Positions 1 to 5,490 of a DNA stretch of 6,032 nt are shown here, one piece after another. How positions within the stretch are numbered: the first letter of the stretch is position 1; every line of letters starts with the position of its first letter. Position numbers and translations under genes: made by a program. A model generated the notes under the pieces. The model did not search any database, was not told where the DNA came from, and was given only the letters and a program-made list of their open reading frames with translations. The DNA comes from an uncultured Hymenobacter sp. (lineage in GTDB: Bacteria; Bacteroidota; Bacteroidia; Cytophagales; Hymenobacteraceae). Location of the stretch: NCBI GenBank assembly GCA_937871705.1, contig CALMOO010000443.1, forward strand, positions 1-6,032, read 5' to 3'.

Positions 1-767
1 AGCTGGGCACTGGGCAGGGCCTGCTAAACCAGCGGCCGTTTAGAAGCCCGCACCACACTATTTCGGACGTGGCGCTGGTGGGTGGCGGCGGCAACCCGCA
101 ACCGGGCGAAATTTCGCTTTCGCACAACGGGGTGCTGTTTTTAGACGAGTTGCCTGAGTTTAAGCGCACCGTGCTGGAAGTGATGCGCCAGCCGCTGGAA
201 GAGCGCCGGGTCACGATTTCGCGGGCCAAGGTGAGCATTGACTTTCCGGCCAACTTCATGCTCATTGCCAGCATGAACCCGTGCCCATGCGGCTATTATA
301 ACCACCCTGATAAAGAGTGCGTTTGCGGCCCGGGTGTGGTGCAAAAGTATTTAAACAAAGTATCAGGGCCGCTGCTCGACCGCATCGACCTGCACGTGGA
401 GGTTACGCCAGTTACCTTCGACCAGATGACGGAAACCGGGCGCGCCGAAACCAGCCACGACATTCAGCAGCGCGTTGAGAAAGCCCGCGAGGTGCAAAGC
501 AAACGCTTTGCCGAACAGGCTGATATTCACTCCAATGCCATGATGCCCTCGCAGATGGTGAAAGATATTTGCCAGATTAGCGACGCGGGCCGGATGCTGC
601 TCAAAACCGCTATGGAGCGCCTTGGCCTGAGCGCCCGCGCCTACGACCGCATCCTGAAAGTGGCCCGCACCATTGCTGACCTGGCCGGCACCGAAGAAAT
701 CCAGATTCAGCACCTGGCCGAAGCTATTCAGTATCGCTCGCTCGACCGGGAAGGTTGGGCGGGGTAA
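1..767 (+). CDS. comM: YifB/ComM-family Mg-chelatase-like AAA+ ATPase, C-terminal half (5' end outside window)
   Basis: The reading frame is open from base 3, so the gene enters from the left edge and the GTG at 69 is internal. About 254 residues are visible; the family is usually near 510, and the N-terminal domain and Walker A loop are missing because they lie outside the window. Visible in order: the RSPHHTISDVALVGGGG segment typical of the family; Walker B VLFLDE (about residues 44-49 of the fragment); a sensor-1 region ending in Asn-Pro followed by four cysteines (94, 96, 106, 108), also family-typical; LLDRID (124-129), carrying the presumed Arg finger; and a sensor-2-like helix GLSARAYDRILKVART (208-223). 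In gamma-proteobacteria ComM is a hexameric helicase that promotes branch migration during natural transformation; its role in Bacteroidota is less clear. The stop lies 11 bases before pyrD, so co-transcription is plausible. Family assignment is firm; the symbol is by homology. Confidence 0.93.
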   Translation, partial: LGTGQGLLNQRPFRSPHHTISDVALVGGGGNPQPGEISLSHNGVLFLDELPEFKRTVLEVMRQPLEERRVTISRAKVSIDFPANFMLIASMNPCPCGYYNHPDKECVCGPGVVQKYLNKVSGPLLDRIDLHVEVTPVTFDQMTETGRAETSHDIQQRVEKAREVQSKRFAEQADIHSNAMMPSQMVKDICQISDAGRMLLKTAMERLGLSARAYDRILKVARTIADLAGTEEIQIQHLAEAIQYRSLDREGWAG

Positions 768-778
768 ATTAAGCCATT

Positions 779-1813
779 GTGTATAAGCACGTTGTTAAGC
801 CGCTCTTATTTAAGCTCGACGCGGAGCGCGCCCACCACTTGGTGTTCGATAATTTGAAGCGAGCGGCTCGCTTACCTGGTACGGCGGCTGCGTTGCGCGG
901 CCTCTACGACTACCAGCATCCGAGCCTAGAACGTGACCTATTTGGACTAAAATTTTTGAACCCGGTGGGCCTGGCAGCGGGCTTCGACAAAAATGCGATG
1001 CTCACCGACGAGCTGGCCGCGCTAGGCTTTGGCTTCGTGGAAATTGGGACCGTGACGCCCCGGCCGCAGCCCGGCAACCTCAAGCCGCGCTTGTTTCGGC
1101 TGCCCGCCGACGAGGCGCTGATAAACCGCATGGGCTTCAATAACGACGGTGCCGCCGCCGTGGCTGCACGCTTGCGCGGGCGCCAAAACCAGCAACTTAT
1201 TATTGGCGGCAACATTGGCAAGAACAAGGACACGCCCAACGAACGAGCCGGCGACGACTACGTGGCGGCCTTCGAGGCGCTGGTCGAAGTGGTGGATTAT
1301 TTCGTGGTTAACGTGAGTTCACCCAATACGCCAGGCCTGCGCGAGCTGCAAGACAAAGAGCCACTTATCAAGCTGTTGCAGCAGGTGCAGCAAGTCAACC
1401 AGGCGCGCCCTACCCCTCGCCCGCTGCTGCTCATGATAGCGCCCGACCTCAGCGATGCACAGCTCGACGACATCTTGGAGATAGCCCACGAAACGCAACT
1501 CAGCGGCTTGGTTGCCACCAACACCACCATTGCCCGGCCCGACACCTTGCGCACCCCTACCCCCGCTGTGGCGGCTTATGGGGCGGGGGGCCTCAGCGGA
1601 CGGCCGTTGCGCGCGCGCGCCACGGAGGTGATTCGCTACCTGCACCAGCGTAGCCAGGGTAGCCTGCCGATTATCGGGGCCGGGGGCATTCATTCGGCTC
1701 AGGATGCGCTTGAGAAGCTGCAGGCTGGCGCCTCATTAGTACAACTATACACCGGGTTTATCTATGAGGGGCCAAGGCTAGTGCGGCAGATTAATCAGGC
1801 CATTTCGGGCTGA
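779..1813 (+). CDS. pyrD: Dihydroorotate dehydrogenase (quinone), class 2
   Basis: Catalyses the FMN-dependent oxidation of dihydroorotate to orotate, the fourth step of de novo pyrimidine synthesis, passing electrons to membrane quinone. At 344 residues it has normal class 2 length. The N-terminal helix region (1-35, with the DAERAHH segment) is the membrane/quinone-binding extension. Motifs seen: LAAGFDKN (65-72), IGTVTPRPQPGN (89-100), NRMGFNN (116-122), GGNIGKNK (143-150), VNVSSPNTPGLR (177-188) with the class 2 catalytic Ser at 181, TNTT (247-250), GGLSGRPL (270-277), GAGGI (300-304) and LYTGFIYEGP (322-331). The GTG start at 779 is chosen because the sequence right after it matches the family N-terminus; no Shine-Dalgarno is visible. 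Odd point: the segment normally read as KIAPDL is MIAPDL, with Met219 (codon 1433-1435) in place of an FMN-contacting Lys. The 3' end overlaps the convergent membrane-protein gene by 19 bases, and no terminator is seen. Confidence 0.97.
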   Translation: MYKHVVKPLLFKLDAERAHHLVFDNLKRAARLPGTAAALRGLYDYQHPSLERDLFGLKFLNPVGLAAGFDKNAMLTDELAALGFGFVEIGTVTPRPQPGNLKPRLFRLPADEALINRMGFNNDGAAAVAARLRGRQNQQLIIGGNIGKNKDTPNERAGDDYVAAFEALVEVVDYFVVNVSSPNTPGLRELQDKEPLIKLLQQVQQVNQARPTPRPLLLMIAPDLSDAQLDDILEIAHETQLSGLVATNTTIARPDTLRTPTPAVAAYGAGGLSGRPLRARATEVIRYLHQRSQGSLPIIGAGGIHSAQDALEKLQAGASLVQLYTGFIYEGPRLVRQINQAISG

Positions 1814-2484
1814 ATACGCACTTCCACTAGCTCGGCGGGCTGCGTGCCCTGCCGGAAACGAGCTTTGTAGCGGCTTTGCGCCCACACCAAGAGCGGCACC
1901 ATTAGGAGGGTAGGCCACAGGAAATTCCAGGGCCAGGGAATAAAATGCAGGCTGGTGGCCGAAAACGCGGATATCGCCGCGATATAGGCGCCTACAAAAC
2001 CCGACATGTGGTTGAGCAGCCACTGCCCGGCCGGCCAGGGCCCGCGCTGCAGAAAGGCCCGCAGCTGCCGCCCGGCTGTCAGCACCCCTACCCCCCCAAA
2101 TACGATGGAAGGCACCATGCCAGCCACTAGGCCATACACGATGGTTCCGCCAAAAATCAGCAACCCGATACTCACCATCAACCAATCGAGCAAGGCCGGG
2201 CGTGCTTTGCCTTGCGCCAGCCGCTTGTGGTAGAGCGAGCGGTAGCCAAACACCGCCAAGTACATACTAAATATCCCCGTTAGCAGCAAGAAAGTCAGCC
2301 CTTTGAAGGTGGCTATAAAAATGGCCGTGCTGCCGGCCAGCATCATGGCCCAGAAAAACACCTGACCCCAGCGGCGATGCGCCGCGCCGCCTTTGCGCAC
2401 TACCAGCGCTACCGGGGCCACGAAAAAACCAACGAACCCAGCCAGAATGTGCAGGTAGCGGGTGTAGTGCAGCAGCGTGTCCAT
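1795..2484 (-). CDS. Polytopic inner-membrane protein, DUF2306-like (function unknown)
   Basis: A 229-residue, strongly hydrophobic protein with six or seven likely membrane helices: about 11-29, 40-60, 62-81, 101-122, 124-138, 156-178 and 186-204. After the first helix comes a basic loop with HRRWG (36-40); an H-R-x-x-G loop followed by a Gly/Ala-rich helix recalls DUF2306-type membrane proteins, but I cannot confirm the family by eye. His6, His12, His36, His86, His159 and His180 lie in or near helices; heme or metal binding would be speculation. The ATG at 2484 is the only ATG start possible, since a stop lies in frame upstream at 2527-2529 with no other ATG between. No signal peptide beyond the first helix. 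A run of seven G (minus strand, 2091-2097) lies in the coding sequence. The gene lies 146 bases downstream of the PagL-like gene on the same strand, so readthrough from it is possible. Its stop lies inside the end of pyrD. Confidence 0.85.
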   Translation of the reverse strand: MDTLLHYTRYLHILAGFVGFFVAPVALVVRKGGAAHRRWGQVFFWAMMLAGSTAIFIATFKGLTFLLLTGIFSMYLAVFGYRSLYHKRLAQGKARPALLDWLMVSIGLLIFGGTIVYGLVAGMVPSIVFGGVGVLTAGRQLRAFLQRGPWPAGQWLLNHMSGFVGAYIAAISAFSATSLHFIPWPWNFLWPTLLMVPLLVWAQSRYKARFRQGTQPAELVEVRIQPEMA

Positions 2485-2630
2485 AACGGAAGTACTGAGC
2501 GCAGAATGCCGTTGCTGCCCAGCGCTTCAAAGGTGCATATTCGGAGGCCGAGGCGCTACTAAATTGTTCCCAATCAGCGCCCTACCCCCCTCAAGCGTCA
2601 TCAAAGCGAGCCGAAGTGCCCGGTCACGAC
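2485..2630. other. Intergenic gap between the PagL-like gene and the membrane-protein gene
   Basis: The gap lies between two minus-strand genes. No convincing terminator hairpin is seen after the PagL-like stop. The only clear feature is a CCCTACCCCCC motif copy at 2580-2590. A minus-strand CACCTTTG (2535-2528) matches five of the six fixed bases of the Bacteroidota -7 box, but no -33 element sits at the right spacing. Confidence 0.5.
2580..2590. repeat. CCTACCCC/GGGGTAGG motif copy (intergenic)
   Basis: The sequence is CCCTACCCCCC, 41 bases beyond the stop codon of the PagL-like gene. It is one of eight copies of the CCTACCCC core in this window, counting both strands. Confidence 0.6.
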
Positions 2631-3773
2631 TTATAGCTTAACGCCGGCTTTAAACTCAATCACGTCGGCGGTGGCGCCGTGTACTTTTAAGTCGATGGCC
2701 CCAAATAAAAGGCGCGTGAACTGGTATTTAAGCCCCAGCCGCTCGTAGTAGAAGCTGTTGGATTTGTAAGGATTGTACACGTAAAAGCCTAGCTGCGACA
2801 CAAAAGCCAGTTGCCCAAACAGCAGCTCATGCCCCAGAATAACTCCGGCTTTCTTCACATCCGTGAGCTTGGTTTGCGCGCGGGCTGTGTCTCTTTGAGC
2901 AGCCAGCAGCGAGCGGTCGTAGAAACCTTCCAGACCCACCAGCAGACTGCTTTTACGGTTGACACGACGGCCAGCGGCCATAGTTACTGAGTTTACCAGG
3001 TACTTGGAATAGTTGCCTACCTCGAGCTGCTTGTAGCCCAGGCTGGTGCTGGCGATGAAGAAGTTGTGGCCCACATCGGAGGGGGTAGGCGCCTGATAGG
3101 GCAGCGTGGGCGCGGGGCGCTGCTGGTGGTAGTTGAGGCCCAGCACCACGGTTGGTAAGTTCACCCCAAAGTTGGGCTTGGTCGTGGCGCCATTAGAGTA
3201 GTGGTTGAGGCCCAGCCCAAGCAGCAGGCCCAAGTGCTGGCTGAGGGCATAGTCATACTCCAGGCGAAACTGCAGGGTAGCATTCAGCGCCGAACTGACG
3301 ATGGTATTCTTCCGATTAGTCTGAATATCAAACGGATTGGTGAACCACGCCAAACCAGTGCCTAGCCGAAAGCTCAAGTCTTGCCGCTGAGTGCGGTAGA
3401 TGGGCTTGCTCAGGTAGATGCTGGCCGCAAAGCTTTGGCCGAGCATCGGGTTGTGGTAGTCGTAGTACACCAGCGCCAGCCCCATTTTGGGGTATTTGTA
3501 CCAGCCGTGCCAGGGGGCGGAGCCGGTTGTCTGGCGCTGCATGTTCACCTCAAAGCCTGTGGGGTGCGATACAGCCAGGTGCTTAACAGCATAGGTATGC
3601 GCTAAAATGAAGCTACCCTGCGCATAAGCCCCGAGCACCAAAGGCATATGGGTAGCTTGGCTCGCCAGCGAGTCATAAACCTGCGGCGTAGCTGCCAGCT
3701 GGGCTATCGCGGGCCGGGCAGTGAGCCCGATGAGTAGTAGAAGACCAGCTTTATTCAGAAAATCTTTTAGCAA
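2631..3773 (-). CDS. Secreted PagL-like acyloxyacyl hydrolase (lipid A 3-O-deacylase family)
   Basis: A 380-residue protein predicted to be an outer-membrane beta-barrel. A signal peptide spans residues 1-24 (hydrophobic core LLLLIGL, cleavage AIA before Gln25). The key motif is NHYSNGATTKPNFG (190-203), which matches the PagL signature H-x-S-N...P-N-x-G, giving His191, Ser193, Asn194 and Asn201. PagL enzymes remove the 3-O-linked acyl chain of lipid A. The position of the PagL catalytic Glu (14 residues after the His) is Asn205 here. PagL itself is about 150 residues when mature; this protein has extra sequence on both sides, and its C-terminal 150 residues are rich in alternating hydrophobic/aromatic strands, so a larger barrel is likely. 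The start is a TTG at 3773, because an in-frame TAG (3785-3783) blocks anything upstream and the next ATG (Met43) would lose the signal peptide. The promoter and leader are described separately. Family call is good; catalytic activity is uncertain. Confidence 0.82.
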   Translation of the reverse strand: MLKDFLNKAGLLLLIGLTARPAIAQLAATPQVYDSLASQATHMPLVLGAYAQGSFILAHTYAVKHLAVSHPTGFEVNMQRQTTGSAPWHGWYKYPKMGLALVYYDYHNPMLGQSFAASIYLSKPIYRTQRQDLSFRLGTGLAWFTNPFDIQTNRKNTIVSSALNATLQFRLEYDYALSQHLGLLLGLGLNHYSNGATTKPNFGVNLPTVVLGLNYHQQRPAPTLPYQAPTPSDVGHNFFIASTSLGYKQLEVGNYSKYLVNSVTMAAGRRVNRKSSLLVGLEGFYDRSLLAAQRDTARAQTKLTDVKKAGVILGHELLFGQLAFVSQLGFYVYNPYKSNSFYYERLGLKYQFTRLLFGAIDLKVHGATADVIEFKAGVKL

Positions 3774-3776
3774 GGC

Positions 3777-3787
3777 GATAGTCTATC
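3777..3787. repeat. Small palindrome GATAGTCTATC just before the start codon
   Basis: An 11-base palindrome (five-base arms around one central base) that ends three bases upstream of the probable TTG start of the PagL-like gene. It contains the in-frame TAG that ends the upstream mini-ORF. It could be a small operator or part of leader structure; it is too short to assign. Confidence 0.35.
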
Positions 3788-3800
3788 CAACGGGCGGCAT
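3783..3800 (-). other. Five-codon upstream ORF in frame with the PagL-like gene
   Basis: On the minus strand, ATG (3800-3798) reads M-P-P-V-G and then TAG (3785-3783). It is in frame with the TTG start, with nine bases between its stop and the TTG. It may be a leader ORF, a chance ATG, or the true original start now cut off by a nonsense change. If the TAG were a sense codon, the precursor would have nine extra residues before the signal peptide. Confidence 0.35.
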
Positions 3801-3822
3801 AAAGCTGGTAACAAACCATTTC

Positions 3823-3855
3823 CAAATGTACGAGCCGGGCTTGGCTACCCATCAA
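3823..3855 (-). promoter_or_regulatory. Bacteroidota-type promoter for the PagL-like gene
   Basis: Read on the minus strand, a TTG (3855-3853) is followed after 22 bases by TACATTTG (3830-3823), an exact match to the Bacteroidota -7 consensus TAnnTTTG. The spacing fits the -33/-7 arrangement known for the Bacteroidota primary sigma factor. A start of transcription near 3817 would give a leader of about 43 bases before the TTG start codon, which supports the chosen start. Predicted from sequence only. Confidence 0.55.
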
Positions 3856-3987
3856 CGTTCAATATTAGGGCATTTTTTTGACAAAATTTAAACCTACTAT
3901 ACAGGCTGCGAGTATAAAGCGCATTCCGGTTCTTTTACTTTCCTTATCACCTTATAAACCGGATTTATCTTCATTATTTTTTCAGCC

Positions 3988-4659
3988 ATGAAAAAAATCA
4001 TCCTATCTCTTGCCCTACTAGCTGGTTTCGCAAGTGTTGCTAACGCACAAACTGGTGTTAAATACGGTATTAAGGGCGGCTTCAACGGCGCTACTTTCTC
4101 CGGCACCGATTCAAAGGGTTCGGAATACAAGGCAGGTTTTGCTGCCGGTGTATTTGCCAACTTCGGCATTAGCGACCAAGTATCGATTCAGCCAGAGGTG
4201 CTTTTCTCGCAAAAAGGTGCTTCAGTAGATGACTTCCAGGGTGTTAGCGGCAATACTTTTAAGAGCACGCTTAGCTACATCGATGTACCAATCTTGGCTC
4301 GCATCAATACCGGCACTGATGGCAAAGGCTTGTTCTTTGAAATCGGGCCACAAGGTAGCTTCGCAGTTGCTGACCGTGATTTTATCCAAGCTCACGGCGA
4401 CAAGTATAACGATAACACCACTACCCAAGACCTGAACAAAGTGGTTATCGCCTACGTTGGCGGCATTGGCTACCAGATTACGAGCGGTTTGAGCCTGGGC
4501 ATTCGCTACACTGGCGACTTCTCGCAAGTGTACAAGGACGGCCAGTCGACTACCCTCAAAGCTGCTTCGGGCAACACTGCTCCTTACATCGCTAACAACC
4601 CGAACGTCCACAACTCGGTGTTCCAGTTTCAAGTTGGCTACGCTTTCGGTGGCAAATAA
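3988..4659 (+). CDS. Outer-membrane beta-barrel protein, PF13568/porin-family type (first of a tandem pair)
   Basis: A 223-residue protein with a clear signal peptide (1-20, MKK followed by a hydrophobic core, cleavage ANA before Gln21). The mature part is a series of alternating amphipathic strands with features of the OMP_b-brl_2 family: KYGIKGGFNGATFSG near the N-terminus, GVFANFGISDQVSIQPEVLFSQKG (about 54-77), LSYIDVPILARI, GLFFEIGPQGSF, YVGGIGYQI with GLSLGIRY, and a final strand FQFQVGYAF followed by GGK. Such proteins are small eight-stranded-type barrels of the outer membrane with no known enzymatic role. The gene is clearly paralogous to the next gene. Its codons lean toward T-ending forms (GCT, ACT, GGT) more than its GC-rich neighbours, which may reflect high expression or different origin. 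The ATG at 3988 is fixed by the signal peptide. It is followed by its own terminator, so it is probably monocistronic. Confidence 0.9.
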   Translation: MKKIILSLALLAGFASVANAQTGVKYGIKGGFNGATFSGTDSKGSEYKAGFAAGVFANFGISDQVSIQPEVLFSQKGASVDDFQGVSGNTFKSTLSYIDVPILARINTGTDGKGLFFEIGPQGSFAVADRDFIQAHGDKYNDNTTTQDLNKVVIAYVGGIGYQITSGLSLGIRYTGDFSQVYKDGQSTTLKAASGNTAPYIANNPNVHNSVFQFQVGYAFGGK

Positions 4660-4662
4660 GCG

Positions 4663-4672
4663 CCCCTACCCC
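4663..4672. repeat. CCTACCCC/GGGGTAGG motif copy (directly after a stop codon)
   Basis: The sequence is CCCCTACCCC. It begins four bases after the stop of the first beta-barrel gene and lies between that stop and the terminator hairpin. Confidence 0.6.
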
Positions 4673-4678
4673 TTCTTC

Positions 4679-4712
4679 AAAAGCCGGCCTTCAGTAGAAG
4701 GCCGGCTTTTTT
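4679..4712 (+). terminator. Rho-independent terminator of the first beta-barrel gene
   Basis: A perfect 14-bp stem: AAAAGCCGGCCTTC (4679-4692) pairs with GAAGGCCGGCTTTT (4697-4710) around a four-base AGTA loop. The T run continues to 4712, giving six T in a row. It lies 19 bases after the stop and separates the two tandem genes. Confidence 0.93.
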
Positions 4713-4738
4713 GTGCCTGCTCGGGCGGGCAGCAACCG

Positions 4739-4746
4739 TAGCTTTG
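4739..4746 (+). promoter_or_regulatory. Bacteroidota -7 box for the second beta-barrel gene
   Basis: TAGCTTTG matches the TAnnTTTG consensus exactly. A start of transcription near 4752 would give a leader of about 26 bases before the ATG at 4779. The nearest TTTG for a -33 element (4710-4713) overlaps the end of the preceding terminator, and its spacing of 25 bases is longer than usual, so the -33 part is uncertain. The location excludes the GTG at 4713 as start codon. Confidence 0.55.
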
Positions 4747-4778
4747 TGCCACCAACCATCATTCTTTTCTATTCACTG

Positions 4779-5402
4779 ATGAAAAAACCTATTGTCATTC
4801 TGCTGGCCCTCTTGCTAGGCCTGAGCACGGCCGCGCAGGCACAACGCCGCGGCCAGAGCGGCAGCGATGTATCGCTGGGACTTAAGGCCGGAGGGTCGCT
4901 CACCAATTTTTCGGGTCCCGATGCGAATGGCTTAACAAATCGGTTCGGTTTTCACGCCGGCATTTTCGCCAATATTGGTATTACCTCCTTATTTGCCTTT
5001 CAACCTGAATTGCTGTATTCCCAAAAAGGCTTCAAGGTAAATGGGAATGACAATGACAAGTACCGCCTGCACTACGTTGATGTGCCGCTTGCTTTTCACA
5101 TCAATACTGATGGCTTGTTCTTTGAGCTTGGGCCGCAACTCGGCTTCCTGGCTGGCGCCAGCCATCAGGTAGGCAATGCCTCAGTTGATGTAAAAAGTGC
5201 GTATAACACCGTCGATTTTGGGTACCTGGCAGGCTTAGGCTACCAGCTCAAGGAAGGGCTGGGGGTAGGCTTGCGCTACAATGGCGGCTTTACAAATGTG
5301 GAAAAGCCTTATTTTCAGAGTTCCACAGTGACTGTGCAGAACCGCCGACGCAACAGTGCTTTTCAGCTGTACCTAACATACTCGTTCAACGGGCGGCGCT
5401 AA
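4779..5402 (+). CDS. Outer-membrane beta-barrel protein, PF13568/porin-family type (second of a tandem pair)
   Basis: A 207-residue protein with a signal peptide at 1-21 (MKKPIVILLALLLGL core, cleavage AQA before Gln22). The frame is open upstream to a GTG at 4713, but those 22 codons lack any signal-peptide character and precede the predicted transcription start, so the ATG at 4779 is preferred. It aligns along its length with the preceding gene: GIFANIG against GVFANFG, FQPELLYSQKG against IQPEVLFSQKG, YVDVPLAFHIN against YIDVPILARIN, GLFFELGPQ against GLFFEIGPQ, and GYQLKEGLGVGLRY against GYQITSGLSLGIRY. The final strand is FQLYLTYSF followed by NGRR. Just after the signal peptide it has a short basic, Gly/Ser-rich linker (RRGQSGSD) that the paralogue lacks, and it is shorter in the extracellular-loop regions, as expected for barrels under loop divergence. 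The substrate or partner is unknown. Transcription probably ends at the hairpin at 5417-5465. Confidence 0.9.
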   Translation: MKKPIVILLALLLGLSTAAQAQRRGQSGSDVSLGLKAGGSLTNFSGPDANGLTNRFGFHAGIFANIGITSLFAFQPELLYSQKGFKVNGNDNDKYRLHYVDVPLAFHINTDGLFFELGPQLGFLAGASHQVGNASVDVKSAYNTVDFGYLAGLGYQLKEGLGVGLRYNGGFTNVEKPYFQSSTVTVQNRRRNSAFQLYLTYSFNGRR

Positions 5403-5416
5403 CGCCTGCTTAGTCT

Positions 5417-5465
5417 AGTACAGAAAAGCCTCGGTTGCCATTAGCAGCCGAGGCTTTTCTGTACT
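5417..5465. terminator. Long hairpin, probable bidirectional terminator
   Basis: AGTACAGAAAAGCCTCGG (5417-5434) pairs perfectly with 5448-5465. The stem extends inward by four more pairs (one G-U) to a five-base CATTA loop, giving 22 pairs. An A run (5424-5427) and a T run (5455-5458) flank the GC-rich inner stem in mirrored fashion, so either strand can form a GC hairpin followed by four U. It lies between the convergent second beta-barrel gene (stop 5402) and the M20 peptidase gene (stop 5502), which fits shared use by both. Confidence 0.85.
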
Positions 5466-5490
5466 GGGTAGGAAGCGAATTATATCCTTG

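Larger units (their letters stand above)
3744..3809 (-). repeat. 11-bp inverted repeat flanking the TTG start of the PagL-like gene
   Basis: ACCAGCTTTAT at 3744-3754 is the exact reverse complement of ATAAAGCTGGT at 3799-3809. In the minus-strand transcript the arms would pair into an 11-bp stem whose 44-base loop holds the TTG start codon (3773-3771), the stop of the upstream mini-ORF and the small palindrome at 3777-3787. The 5' arm would begin only a few bases after the predicted transcription start. This could be leader structure that limits translation, or chance. The arms are seen directly; the role is inferred. Confidence 0.45.
3774..3987. promoter_or_regulatory. Divergent intergenic region with promoters toward both sides
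   Basis: 214 bases between the divergent PagL-like gene and the first beta-barrel gene, with an AT-rich core at about 3855-3900. The minus-strand promoter is clear (see separate entry). Toward the right, TTTTTTTG (3873-3880) could serve as -33 and includes TTGACA (3878-3883), but no good TAnnTTTG lies at proper spacing; TATACAGG at 3898-3905 is a weak fit and would give a leader of about 75 bases. No Shine-Dalgarno is seen before the ATG at 3988; the bases before it are T-rich. Confidence 0.4.

Noticed and set aside
299..350. Four-cysteine cluster in the ComM-like protein as a novel zinc insertion
   Set aside because: A C-x-C...C-x-C cluster after the Asn-Pro of sensor 1 is typical of the YifB/ComM family.
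363..713. Minus-strand open frame of 116 codons opposite the ComM-like gene
   Set aside because: It is antisense to a strongly conserved ATPase region, and its residues show no recognisable family.
1297..1693. Overlapping minus-strand open frames opposite pyrD
   Set aside because: Long antisense frames are common in GC-rich coding DNA; pyrD motifs fill this region in the + frame.
2267..2530. Minus-strand frame of 87 codons overlapping the membrane-protein gene start
   Set aside because: It is a shifted shadow of the membrane-protein gene and loses its helices; the other frame has a proper ATG and hydrophobic pattern.
2528..2535. CACCTTTG as a -7 box for the membrane-protein gene
   Set aside because: It mismatches the first base of the consensus and no -33 TTG lies within 17-23 bases upstream.
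4222..4632. Minus-strand frame of 136 codons opposite the first beta-barrel gene
   Set aside because: It is antisense to a clear signal-peptide barrel gene and has no recognisable domain.
4713..4778. Upstream GTG extension of the second beta-barrel gene
   Set aside because: It begins in the terminator tail, precedes the predicted transcription start and would bury the signal peptide behind 22 unrelated residues.
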